A DNA stretch of 38,871 nt from Halohasta salina (GTDB lineage Archaea > Halobacteriota > Halobacteria > Halobacteriales > Haloferacaceae), in assembly GCF_024178165.1 (NCBI RefSeq), contig NZ_JAMZIE010000011.1:1-38871 (forward strand), read 5' to 3'. The notes beneath the pieces were generated by a model, which was not told the origin of the DNA, did no database searches, and saw only the letters and a program-made list of their open reading frames with translations. Below are positions 8,697 through 16,017 of this stretch, piece by piece; position 1 is the first letter of the stretch, and each line of letters begins with the position of its first letter. A program made the translations under genes and the position numbers.

Positions 8697-9135
8697 CGTC
8701 TACTCTAGGTGTGTACACGAATAGACGTTGTTGACTATTTTCCTGAAGGTCAGTATTTGGGTACCACTAGTTTCGTCCGAAAACGAATCATTTGGCAGTC
8801 TTCGTGCAGCCCCGTGGCTAATCGGCCACCAGACCTAATCACAGATCGCTTCTTGAGTAGGGTGTTCCCCTATCTTGGCGACAGTGGATCGTGAGGTAAG
8901 AGTGATCGACTTCGAATGTCGCAATTGCCGAGTGGAGCTTCTAGACGACGTGTCTGCCGACTGAATCGGTGTGCTTGCACTCAACGAGGATTGTCTTGCT
9001 ATAGGAGTATTCTACAGCTCTACATAAGAGCGCGACATGTTAACCAACAGTTTAGAATTAAATACGCCCTCTGTTGGTTAAGATAGCTCCAACCGACGAC
9101 GAATATTTCGCGGTCCCTCACTTCTATAGGTGGAG
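8697..9135. other. Gene-free stretch with one paired inverted repeat
   Basis: 439 nt without a convincing gene. A very short frame starting at GTG near 8901 encodes a CRNC knuckle (IDFECRNCRVELLDD) but stops after about 20 residues and may be debris of a small zinc protein. The only structured element is the paired inverted repeat at 9040-9081, listed separately. Confidence 0.5.
9040..9081. repeat. Paired inverted repeat, copy a
   Basis: TTAACCAACAG (9040-9050) and CTGTTGGTTAA (9071-9081) are perfect 11-nt inverted arms separated by 20 nt (A/T-rich, TTAGAATTAAAT inside). The same 10-nt arms with 20-22 nt spacing recur at 12715, 13171 and 30225. Confidence 0.85.
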
Positions 9136-9456
9136 CTAAGAATCCGACATATGTTTATCAATGAACTCCACCTCCGAGTCACAGTCGTATTCGTCACGAC
9201 GTGTGATGTAGCCGCCAAATTTGTATCGTCGCCAGCATTTCTGGCCGTTTATAAAGACTGGGTTGGGGTAATGGCCGATGCTCGCCGTAGGCGGGTACGA
9301 TCCCGGTTCATTGCCCTTTTCAGCTACCGCTCGCATCTCGCAATCTTCACAGACGAGATTGGTATACCTCGAAGCGAAGTCGGGATCCTTCCATTTGAAT
9401 GGCTCATCACAGATCGCACACACCTCCTGTGGTTCTCCACGAGGATATTCGACCAT
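9136..9456 (-). CDS. Small zinc-binding hypothetical protein
   Basis: 106 residues. Two Cys pairs, CAIC (13-16) and CEDC (about 36-39), 20 residues apart, make a treble-clef or zinc-ribbon-like knuckle. The C-terminal half (ASIGHYPNPVFINGQKCWRR, then YKFGGYITRRDEYDCD) has no family I know. Composition and the ATG at 9456 look real. It sits just left of an IS6 element that begins 100 nt upstream, so its native promoter region may have been altered. Function unknown. Confidence 0.65.
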   Translation of the reverse strand: MVEYPRGEPQEVCAICDEPFKWKDPDFASRYTNLVCEDCEMRAVAEKGNEPGSYPPTASIGHYPNPVFINGQKCWRRYKFGGYITRRDEYDCDSEVEFIDKHMSDS

Positions 9457-9557
9457 ATTTTTGAGACTGTATTAGCGCTTAGCTGTGAGCAGTCGAGACC
9501 GGTTGTTTGCTCAGACGTCGTTTTAGCAACTTGGTTTTTCGATATGAATGGTATGAC

Positions 9558-10299
9558 GGTACTGTCTAGTTAAGCCAGTTTGAGAAGTGAGCAGGTCGTT
9601 GAGTTAATTGGTCAGAATGCTCGCAGACCTGCTCAGCGAGTCGTTGGCGGCGGATTATCAAGAATGTTGGGAGCGTGAGCGGACGGCGACACCCGCCAGG
9701 GTGTTCGCCGTCCAGCTCCACGCGACCGGCTGTTCACTGAGAGAAACAAAAGGGATTCTTCGTCTATTGGGCATTCAACGCTCTCACCAAGTCGTTTGGC
9801 AGTGGGTACATCAGCTAGCTGACAGCGGTCACAACCCGCCTGAGGCGAAGCCGAAGCGGGTTGCGGTTGACGAAACCGCTGTCAAAATCAATGGCGAGTG
9901 GTCTTGGTTGTATGCTGCAATAGACATCGAGACAAAATTGATTCTCGATGTCGAGTTGTTCGGACGACATGGCACCGATCCAGCTGCAGCGTTTCTCCAT
10001 CGACTGACCGAGAAACACGATCTCTCCGAGACCATATTTCTCGTCGATGGCTACGGCTACCAGACTGCCCTTGCCCGATTAGGACTGAGCGGTCGGCTTG
10101 ACTACGTTGAGCGAAACCCCATCGAAAAATGGTTTCACACACTCAAAATGAGGGTTGACCGCTTCCATAATTCGTGGGTGGGCAGTCGGTCAGCCGTCCG
10201 TGAGTGGTTGATACAGTTTGTTCAATACTACAACTTTCACCGACCGCATCAAGCTCTCGATGGACGAACGCCAGTTGAGGAGGTTATCTAGACAGTGCC
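9558..10299 (+). mobile_element. IS6-family insertion sequence, about 742 bp
   Basis: Terminal inverted repeats GGTACTGTCTAG (9558-9569) and CTAGACAGTGCC (10288-10299) match at 11 of 12 positions and bracket one complete transposase gene whose TAG stop lies inside the right repeat. The flanking 8-mers (GGTATGAC left, TAACATCT right) do not match, so no target duplication is visible. That suggests recombination between copies or decay at one side after insertion. Confidence 0.85.
9617..10291 (+). CDS. IS6-family DDE transposase
   Basis: About 224 residues starting MLADLLSESLAADYQE; an in-frame start three codons earlier (9608) is possible. An N-terminal HTH-like region (CSLRETKGILRLLGIQRSH) precedes the DDE core, with Asp in RVAVDETAVK, Asp in IFLVDGYGYQ and Glu in YVERNPIEKWFHTLK. 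The C-terminus YYNFHRPHQALDGRTP is typical of IS6 transposases, which mobilise DNA by replicative cointegrate formation. All catalytic residues are present, so the enzyme looks intact. Confidence 0.9.
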   Translation: MLADLLSESLAADYQECWERERTATPARVFAVQLHATGCSLRETKGILRLLGIQRSHQVVWQWVHQLADSGHNPPEAKPKRVAVDETAVKINGEWSWLYAAIDIETKLILDVELFGRHGTDPAAAFLHRLTEKHDLSETIFLVDGYGYQTALARLGLSGRLDYVERNPIEKWFHTLKMRVDRFHNSWVGSRSAVREWLIQFVQYYNFHRPHQALDGRTPVEEVI

Positions 10300-10313
10300 T
10301 AACATCTTTAGAA

Positions 10314-10934
10314 TCAATCTAATCGATCGAGTTCACCTCGACGTTCCCGTTGCATGACACCGCCAGCGAAGAATCGGAGTTTATCAACGAGTTCCGCCTC
10401 TGTTTCGTAGGTTTCGACCCGCAGATCCCACCGTACTCGTGCTGAACGGATCATCGCGCTTGTGACGTTGTCCTCGTGAACGAATACCAATCGGTCGCCA
10501 TGGGTCTCAGACAGTGCTTCGAGAATACTTCCTGCTTCTTCACCAACGCCAAAGTTGTGCCCGAGAAACGGTAACACGAACGCAGTCGCATTACTACACC
10601 TCGTATATTCGATGCTCTGTGTTGCTGCGTCGACATCGTCAGTATCGACATCAATATCGAGCGCCAAGAACGCATTAATGCCGGGTCTCACTCGGAGCAG
10701 ACCCTGAATTCGCCTCAAGAGAGCCTGTGCGGAATCGATATCATCCTTATTCTGAAACAGGCGACGCAACGGTCCTGGAAGGTCTTCGATGTCGATCTCA
10801 TCGCGCTCCTCCTCACTGAGTACGTAGTTGAGATTGAACGATTTGTATGGCCCCATCAAATAGAATAGAAATCGATCGTAGGTCACCTGACCCAAGCGGT
10901 CGACGATCAGATCGCGTGTGATCTCTACTGACAT
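10314..10934 (-). CDS. DUF7509-like haloarchaeal protein
   Basis: 206 residues from the second of two nearby ATGs (10934; the other is at 10940). The TATA box TTTAAATA centred near 10960 sits 26 nt upstream of 10934, as expected for a leaderless start. The sequence (TYDRFLFYLMGPYKSFNLNY, later AFVLPFLGHNFGVGEEAG and DRLVFVHEDNVTSAMI) resembles a nucleotide-hydrolase-like alpha/beta fold and the haloarchaeal DUF7509 group. It is divergent from a winged-helix gene, a common pairing. Biochemical role unknown. Confidence 0.7.
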   Translation of the reverse strand: MSVEITRDLIVDRLGQVTYDRFLFYLMGPYKSFNLNYVLSEEERDEIDIEDLPGPLRRLFQNKDDIDSAQALLRRIQGLLRVRPGINAFLALDIDVDTDDVDAATQSIEYTRCSNATAFVLPFLGHNFGVGEEAGSILEALSETHGDRLVFVHEDNVTSAMIRSARVRWDLRVETYETEAELVDKLRFFAGGVMQRERRGELDRLD

Positions 10935-11032
10935 ACGCATCTGTACCTACCCAGCCTATTTAAAGAATTGTGTTTTTGGGAATAGTTGGCTTGAGAAAAG
11001 CTAAGAGTCTCTCGCTCGTATCTCAGCATATC

Positions 11033-11446
11033 ATGTCGACGGACGATGTCCAAATGGGCGGTGGTGAGTTCCCAGAGAGCCCCGAGGACCTCTTGCCAGA
11101 CGATAGTATCCTCACTCTTGAGGAGTACTTAGCAATGCATGCTGCTGTCGGCCATCGGACCCGGTACGAGATCCTATATCGACTCGTCCACAGTGGAGAG
11201 ATGAGTCCGAAAGAACTCGAAGAAGCGATCAGTATCGACGACAGCACGCTACACTATCATCTCAACAAGCTCGTCGACGTAGGCCTCGTCGAAAAGCGCC
11301 AGCGAACTGATAAAGGCCAAGATGGACTATACACGTATTACCAAGCCACTGTATTCGGAGAAGTAACACTCTCTGAGGGCGTTGATGAGTTAATCCGCGG
11401 CGAGCAGGAATTCAAAAAAATATACGATAGTTCGACCAGTAGTTAA
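11033..11446 (+). CDS. ArsR-like winged-helix transcriptional regulator
   Basis: 137 residues from the ATG at 11033. The ATG at 10970 would add 21 residues without haloarchaeal character. The core winged helix covers about 35-110: LAMHAAVGHRTRYEILYRLV, MSPKELEEAISIDDSTLHYH, LNKLVDVGLVEKRQRTDKG, then a wing with YTYYQATVFGEV. It is divergent from the DUF7509-like gene and the two probably form a functional pair. The 3' end is followed within 15 nt by a truncated tnpB, marking a recombination junction. Confidence 0.85.
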   Translation: MSTDDVQMGGGEFPESPEDLLPDDSILTLEEYLAMHAAVGHRTRYEILYRLVHSGEMSPKELEEAISIDDSTLHYHLNKLVDVGLVEKRQRTDKGQDGLYTYYQATVFGEVTLSEGVDELIRGEQEFKKIYDSSTSS

Positions 11447-11459
11447 CTCAGATTAGTAT

Positions 11460-12257
11460 GTCTGTGGACACCGAACGTCGTGGGAGTTGCACGTCACCGT
11501 CGAATACTTGGTCGACGAACCGACCAACTCGGACGAATACAATGAGACGTACATCGGCTTCGACGTAGGTGAGAGTGCGTTGATTACGGGCTGTGCCCTC
11601 AAACGCGACGTGCCACGGAAGCTGATGCTCGTCAGTGGCAGTCGAGCGCGACACCTCCGCAAAGAGATGTTCACGACTCTCCGACGGCTACAGAAACGGG
11701 ATGCCGCCGAGTGGCGGATCGACGAGCGATTCGATCACTATCAGGACGCACTCACAGATATTGTCGAAAAGGCGTCTCGGCAGGCTATCGAGTACGCCCG
11801 AGAATTCGACAACCCAGTGATCGTACTGGAAGACCTCTCGTACATCCGTGAACGATTGGATTACGGAAAGTGGATGAACCGTCGACTCCACGCATGGGCC
11901 TTCGCTCGGCTACAGGGTCGAATTGAAGACAAAGCCACCGAAGCGGGGGTTCGAGTAGAGTACGTCAATGCGGCGTACACATCCCAAACCTGTCACGCCT
12001 GCGGTCGCCTCGGTCGACGAGATCAGCAAGCGGAGTTCGTGTGTCCACACGACGACTGCCACGTATCAGAGTTCCAAGCAGATATCAACGCGGCGGTAAA
12101 CATCGCTGGTCGCGTCAACCCGTGGGGTGAGAGCGTCCGTTGGGAACCCGGACACAATGACACGCTTCAGGATGGGAGCGGTTGTGACACCGCCACAGTC
12201 CAGCGTGAGACGAGCGAGAAATCCTCACAGATGACGCTCACAGCATATTCGGACTGA
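11460..12257 (+). pseudogene. tnpB: TnpB, 5'-truncated (RuvC and zinc finger retained)
   Basis: The frame opens after a TAG at 11454 with TSWELHVTVEY, the segment just before the RuvC domain, so the N-terminal region (about 150 residues) is missing. It keeps the three RuvC acids: Asp in YIGFDVGESAL, Glu in VIVLEDLSYIRER, Asp in FQADINAAVNIAGR. It also keeps the zinc finger CHACGRL...CPHDDC. The first usable start would be TTG at 11487. Without its N-terminal RNA- and target-recognition domains it is not expected to be an active nuclease, yet the frame has stayed open. Confidence 0.85.
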
Positions 12258-12322
12258 AACCTGCCTACCGGATTCACCTCGTAGGGGAAGCCCCGGCGTT
12301 CACGCCGGGGAGGATGTCGCCT
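12240..12322 (+). ncRNA. TnpB right-end hairpin (omega-RNA type)
   Basis: Directly after the tnpB stop, CCCCGGCG-TTCA-CGCCGGGG (12291-12310) is a perfect 8-bp hairpin with a tetraloop, followed by AGGATGTC. This is the typical end of haloarchaeal IS200/IS605-type elements. In TnpB systems the 3' end of the gene gives rise to the guide (omega) RNA with the hairpin in its scaffold. Transcription here is inferred. Confidence 0.65.
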
Positions 12323-12651
12323 GTTCGGGAAACTGCATCGACAAGCCCACCGAGAGGCGGAAACCCCGACCCTTTTCGAGGAGATCGTTCATGATACCCG
12401 AGACCACAACCGATGCGGCCTCGTCGACGATCAGGTTCACAACATAGTCGTCTGCGTACTGTGCGAGGTCGCGTTTGCGTTCTTTGAGTGCATCATCGAG
12501 GTTTGTCAGAATCACACCCGTCATGATGCGGGTAGCCTCCCCGCGGAGATCACCGAGGTCGAACAGAAAGGCCGTGTTATCGTCGATCAGATCCCGGAAA
12601 TCGAACCGGTTCTCAGTGTTGTTGAAGATGCGTCGGAGGTGGGTACCACGA
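12313..12651 (-). pseudogene. Fragment of a VirD4/HerA-like conjugation ATPase
   Basis: About 110 residues on the minus strand (NTENRFDFRDLIDDNTAFLF, DLGDLRGEATRIMTGVIL, YVVNLIVDEAASV, GRGFRLSVGLSMQFPEQ) look like the C-terminal core of a TraG/VirD4- or HerA-type DNA-translocation ATPase, with a Walker B-like LIVDEA. Neither Walker A nor a start is present. The 3' side is cut exactly where the tnpB right end begins, and the 5' side is lost near 12651. It marks a former plasmid or conjugative segment. Confidence 0.7.
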
Positions 12652-12675
12652 ATACAGCGGCAAGAAGGGGGGTCG
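12651..12675 (+). repeat. Origin-type repeat, outlying plus-strand copy
   Basis: AATACAGCGGCAAG followed by AAGGGGGGTCG matches the repeats around the orc1/cdc6 origin (TTACAGCGGCAA, 2-3 nt, GGGG). It lies 640 nt beyond the nearest other copy and on the opposite side of cdc6 from the core, at the broken edge of the VirD4-like fragment. Confidence 0.65.
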
Positions 12676-12714
12676 TTTGAGCAGAGTTGGCCGGTGCGAT
12701 GTAACGACATCTGC

Positions 12715-12755
12715 TTAACCAACAAAGCTATGATTTTGAGGATACTGTTGGTTAA
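12715..12755. repeat. Paired inverted repeat, copy b
   Basis: TTAACCAACA (12715-12724) and TGTTGGTTAA (12746-12755), 21 nt apart. It ends 13 nt before the ATG of the small gene at 12769, so it overlaps that gene's expected promoter. Confidence 0.85.
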
Positions 12756-12768
12756 CACGGACGGAGCT

Positions 12769-13092
12769 ATGTCCTATGAGCCACCGAACCCACCAACAGA
12801 TCTCCCCGATAGCGTCGTCGACACGCTCGACGACTACTCACCTGACCTCCTTCGAAACGTTGCTAGCTACGCCGAGGAGTTAGCTGAATACCGCGAGCGC
12901 GAAGCACGTCTCGACGAGAAAGCCAACCAAAGCGAGGTCGAAGAACGACCAGACGATCTCCCAAATGATGTCCCATCGAAGGCGACAATCACAATCAAGG
13001 AAATCAACAGCAACCGCTACTACTACTGGCAGTGGCGAGAAGGAGACCGAGTCAAATCAAAGTACAAAGGACCGGTCAATTCAGATGAATGA
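12769..13092 (+). CDS. Small DUF6788-like protein
   Basis: 107 residues from the ATG at 12769. The N-terminal two thirds form an acidic helical region (DLLRNVASYAEELAEYRERE, predicted coiled coil). The C-terminus TITIKEINSNRYYYWQWREGD, then VKSKYKGPVN, resembles the short beta motif of DUF6788 proteins, which I know as small plasmid- or virus-linked haloarchaeal proteins of unknown role. Its flanks are unusual: the paired inverted repeat occurs on both sides (12715-12755 and 13171-13212), so gene and repeats form a unit of about 500 nt. Confidence 0.65.
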   Translation: MSYEPPNPPTDLPDSVVDTLDDYSPDLLRNVASYAEELAEYREREARLDEKANQSEVEERPDDLPNDVPSKATITIKEINSNRYYYWQWREGDRVKSKYKGPVNSDE

Positions 13093-13170
13093 AATCCTCG
13101 ACGAAACAAAGCCAACACAAATATTTGCTCTGTAGTATCAGTGCGGTCAGTCGTGTCGAGGCACTGTATC

Positions 13171-13212
13171 TTAACCAACTCATAGCCACAATTGAACCGC
13201 AATGTTGGTTAA
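13171..13212. repeat. Paired inverted repeat, copy c
   Basis: TTAACCAACT (13171-13180) and TGTTGGTTAA (13203-13212), 22 nt apart, with one mismatch in the arms. It lies between the convergent small gene and orc1/cdc6. Confidence 0.8.
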
Positions 13213-13290
13213 GACAATCTGGCAGAAGCTCTATTTTCTACGCCAAATCTAACAATCGTCGACAATAAAACGCTAGAATACCTGAATCGA

Positions 13291-13311
13291 CACCCCACGT
13301 TGCCGCTGTAA
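13291..13311 (-). repeat. Origin-type repeat downstream of cdc6
   Basis: On the minus strand it reads TTACAGCGGCAACGTGGGG, nearly identical to the copies at 14700-14722 and 15003-15028. It sits 9 nt beyond the stop of orc1/cdc6, with its G-run pointing away from the origin core. Confidence 0.8.
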
Positions 13312-13319
13312 GAGTTCGG

Positions 13320-14516
13320 TCAAGCCGAGTTACAGGCTTTGATAACCAGTTCTGCGTCATCCACGAGTTGGTTTACCGTGTGAGCACCTCTCCCACGGCC
13401 TCTCCCTTTGTGCTGTTGGTTAATCACCGATAGGAACTCGAGTTCAGACAACAGATCTCGGACGCGGCGATTTTTGAGTGGACTGGTATTCTCTTGATCG
13501 CACATGATCTCATAGAGTGAGTAGATGTCCTCGGTGGGGATTTCTGGATCGTCCTCGTCGTGTTGTTGGACCTGCAACGCCAGAGCCTTCAACAGGTGTT
13601 TTGAGTGGGTCGGCAATTTCGAGATCAACTCCGAGAGACGGTTTCGTTCCTCTCGTTCATGGGCTTCGTCGACATGAACCTCTGAGACGACCTCACTATC
13701 TCGTTCGTAGGCTGCCTCACCGGCATACCGCAAAATATCGATCGCCTTCCGGGCATCCCCGTGTTCTCTCGCAGCGAGAGCTGCGATCTTCGGGATGACC
13801 TCGTCATCAAGTACCCCTTCGTGGAAGGCATCACTCCGCGATCGCAAAATCTCGCGAAGTTGATTCGCATCGTACGGTGCAAAGACGAGATCCCGTTCGG
13901 AGAGACTCGATCGAACACGCTCGTTCAGTGAGTCTTTGTATCGGATTTTGTTGCTGATGCCGATGATGCCAAGAGTACTGTCGGTGAGTTTCCCCGACTC
14001 GGTAGCCCTAGAGAGCTGCATGAGGATGTTGTCGTTGTCGAGTTTGTCGATTTCGTCGAGAATCACCAATCCGACATCGTACTGAGCATCGAGAATGTCC
14101 CACAATCGACGGTAGTAATTCGACGTACTCAGCCCGGACATCGGAACAGACACGTCAGTCTCAGCAGGTACGTTGAGTGAATCAGCGACCGATCGGACAG
14201 CCTGTGTCTCGGTTGAGTCCTGAAAACAGTCGACGTAGGCGACGCCGACCGAGACATCGTTTTCTTTCGCTGACTCCATCAAATCGTTCGTTATGAATTT
14301 AGTACAGAGTGATTTTCCAGTACCAGTCTTCCCGTAAATCAAGACGTTATTCGGTGTCTGACCGTAGGTGGCGTCTTTGATCGCGTTTGCGAGTTTGGTG
14401 AGCTCGTCTGTGCGACCGATGATTCGGTCTTTCTTCGGAAGGTGTTGAACACGGAGCAGGTCCTTGTTGGCAAAGATGGGGTCGGGACTGCCAAAAAAGG
14501 AACTCGACTCGGACAT
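13320..14516 (-). CDS. orc1/cdc6: Orc1/Cdc6 replication initiator
   Basis: 398 residues, full length for archaeal Orc1/Cdc6. Walker A GKTGTGKS (62-69), Walker B VILDEIDKLD (151-160), sensor 1 LGIIGISNKI, sensor 2 HGDARKAIDILRYAGEAA, then a C-terminal winged helix from about 305 (HSKHLLKALALQ, later YSLYEIMC). It binds origin repeats as an AAA+ initiator and helps load MCM. Repeats of one type lie on both sides of the gene and through the intergenic region upstream, so it almost certainly recognises this origin. One repeat abuts its promoter, suggesting autoregulation. Confidence 0.95.
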   Translation of the reverse strand: MSESSSFFGSPDPIFANKDLLRVQHLPKKDRIIGRTDELTKLANAIKDATYGQTPNNVLIYGKTGTGKSLCTKFITNDLMESAKENDVSVGVAYVDCFQDSTETQAVRSVADSLNVPAETDVSVPMSGLSTSNYYRRLWDILDAQYDVGLVILDEIDKLDNDNILMQLSRATESGKLTDSTLGIIGISNKIRYKDSLNERVRSSLSERDLVFAPYDANQLREILRSRSDAFHEGVLDDEVIPKIAALAAREHGDARKAIDILRYAGEAAYERDSEVVSEVHVDEAHEREERNRLSELISKLPTHSKHLLKALALQVQQHDEDDPEIPTEDIYSLYEIMCDQENTSPLKNRRVRDLLSELEFLSVINQQHKGRGRGRGAHTVNQLVDDAELVIKACNSA

Positions 14517-14573
14517 ATGCAGGTTATTCTCGTAGATGGTTATTAATCTATCCCACCCAATTGCCGCTGTAAA
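14517..14573 (-). promoter_or_regulatory. cdc6 promoter with adjacent origin repeat
   Basis: On the minus strand a TATA-like ATTAATAACC (about 14540-14550) lies 25-33 nt before the ATG at 14516, compatible with a leaderless mRNA. An origin-type repeat (14552-14573; TTACAGCGGCAATTGGG on the minus strand) directly borders the TATA/BRE side, so initiator binding there would block transcription. Confidence 0.6.
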
Positions 14574-14722
14574 ACATTCGCGATACCTAACAACCCCTCA
14601 CAAACGGGCGGTAGGAGATTCAAAATCGCTGATCTAGGAACCACCGATTGACCCAATCACCCGACGTTGCCGCTGTAACGGTCTATAGCCACCTACACAC
14701 ACCCCCCACGTTGCCGCTGTAA
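14552..14722 (-). repeat. Left cluster of origin-type repeats (three copies)
   Basis: Three minus-oriented copies at 14552-14573, 14658-14678 and 14700-14722, sharing TTACAGCGGCAA and a G-run. Their TTACAG halves face the A/T-rich core to the right. The middle and right copies both continue as TGTAACGGTC towards the core. Confidence 0.85.
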
Positions 14723-14865
14723 CGGTCGACTGTATGGGGGAGTCTATCCATTGGATACTCTCTATCGATAGCGCCGTACAGCCTGTATTCACGGGATTGG
14801 GCACCATAGTAGTACAGTAGCGCCTCCTTGTGTTCGAGTCTTCACAGCCAAAACGAGTTTGGCTG

Positions 14866-14928
14866 TTCAGTACGTCAAAATTGTGGTACGGTAGCAAAGG
14901 ACATAGTAATATATAAAACCACTAGATT
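14866..14928. other. A/T-rich core, probable duplex-unwinding element
   Basis: ACGTCAAAATTGTGG and then ATAGTAATATATAAAACC form the most A/T-rich stretch of the region, midway between oppositely oriented repeat clusters. That position is where DNA melting would be expected. The TATATAAAA could alternatively be a promoter firing rightwards, but no gene follows. Confidence 0.6.
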
Positions 14929-15002
14929 GGGAGACGACTAGCCACAACTCCGGTTTCCAGCATCGGGCCTAGTATACCGCTGTTGGCCCGAGTCCTGTGG
15001 AG

Positions 15003-15130
15003 TTTACAGCGGCAACGTGGGGGGTGTGCGTCTGAGCGGGAAGCGTCCAACCGATGGGACCTCTGTGTCCACTCCTGAGTCAAGCCCACCGTCACTCAAC
15101 TTCAGTTACAGCGGCACTGAGGGGTGGGTG
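15003..15130 (+). repeat. Right origin-type repeats, proximal pair
   Basis: Copies at 15003-15028 (TTTACAGCGGCAACGTGGGG, then GGTGTG) and 15106-15130 (TTACAGCGGCACTGAGGGG, then TGGGTG). The first is the mirror image of the left copy at 14700-14722, over more than 20 nt. Confidence 0.85.
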
Positions 15131-15390
15131 GTGTACTGACGGGGCACCTGATCGAGAGCCCCTCTACGACCGTGTATCCTCATTGGCCCGCGTATTTCTC
15201 TGTCATCGACTACGACGGCTTCCTCACGAAGACTTGGTCAAATCTCGCTCGACGTCTCATCTCGATCGACGTCTCTGTTCTACGGAGGCAGCGACGGCAT
15301 AGTCTTTCATGAATAGCGATGTCGCAATTCCGAGACAACTCGTCTTCAGCTATTCCTACATGTTCGGTCAATATCATCCATACAAGATTG

Positions 15391-15526
15391 TTTTACAGCG
15401 GCAACGAGGGGTGTCTGATGCACAGCCGTCAAGAGATGGATCTCTCCCGAGCCAGTATCGAGTTTACAGCGGCAATAAGGGGTGTCGGTGGGGACGTCAC
15501 TCTTACAGCGGCACTGAGGGGTGTCT
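15391..15526 (+). repeat. Right origin-type repeats, distal triplet
   Basis: Copies at 15391-15416, 15463-15488 and 15502-15526, each TTACAGCGGCA(A/C), two or three variable bases, AGGGGTGTC. Spacings are 72 and 39 nt. Confidence 0.85.
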
Positions 15527-15629
15527 CTGGGGCGACGTTATAGAGTAGGAATCGGTCGGAACGGAGCGGATTCCGTCCTGTCCTTCGGAGGTGGCCTGTC
15601 CACCCACGAAACGAGGCAATATCCGAAAC

Positions 15630-15920
15630 AGCAGTCAGTGAACACACATGCTAGAAGCGTGTGTCTGTGTTGACTGCTCACAGCGACTCAGAAAGATACC
15701 CCCGACTCTGCCGACGCCTGCTGGCATCCCCGTGGTCAAAACAACACCGGGATGCCGTACACGGTCGAGGATAGGGGTAACGGCCACTTGGCATGGCCAG
15801 CAATCCACTAGTCCGATGCTGTGGGACTACCCGTGCCCGAAAGGTCTGGTAGTCAGTTGCTTGGAAAACCTGAAACTCCCACCGCTCGGGATTCCTCCCG
15901 CCTTCAGGCGGAGGAGGATG
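15630..15920 (+). mobile_element. Decayed IS200/IS605-type 3' end
   Basis: No open frame of note, but the stretch ends in a hairpin with arms CCTCCCGCC (15894-15902) and GGCGGAGG (15907-15914), loop TTCA, followed by AGGATGTCAA. This is the same terminal signature as the tnpB right end at 12291-12318 (AGGATGTC). It was probably inserted into the origin's right arm between the repeats at 15526 and 15923. Protein remnants upstream of the hairpin are too decayed for me to identify. Confidence 0.5.
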
Positions 15921-15922
15921 TC

Positions 15923-15948
15923 AATACAGCGGCAATCAGGGGCGTCTA
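15923..15948 (+). repeat. Origin-type repeat, most distal right copy
   Basis: AATACAGCGGCAATCAGGGG then CGTCTAC. It begins right after the IS-type right-end hairpin, so the IS relic may have split it from the other right-arm copies. The AATACAG start is shared with the outlier at 12651. Confidence 0.75.
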
Positions 15949-16017
15949 CTCGGTATGTGTATCTACGTGGATACTGATCACCGGCTGATTCATACCCCTA
16001 ACTCACCACCCAGCAGT

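Larger units (their letters stand above)
14517..16017. other. Replication origin region (orc1/cdc6-associated)
   Basis: 1.5 kb without a convincing protein gene between cdc6 and the thermonuclease gene. Minus-oriented repeats lie left of an A/T-rich core at about 14866-14928 (TAATATATAAAACC), and plus-oriented repeats lie right of it (15003, 15106, 15391, 15463, 15502, 15923). A hairpin TCGGGCC-15 nt-GGCCCGA (14963-14991) lies between core and right arm. Cdc6 gene, inverted repeat clusters and unwinding element are the standard haloarchaeal origin layout. Activity is inferred. Confidence 0.85.

Noticed and set aside
13412-13422. Another CTGTTGGTTAA inside the cdc6 coding region
   Set aside because: A single arm with no partner at 20-22 nt, and in a codon context that explains it (coding for part of the C-terminal domain). 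Not counted as a copy of the paired repeat.
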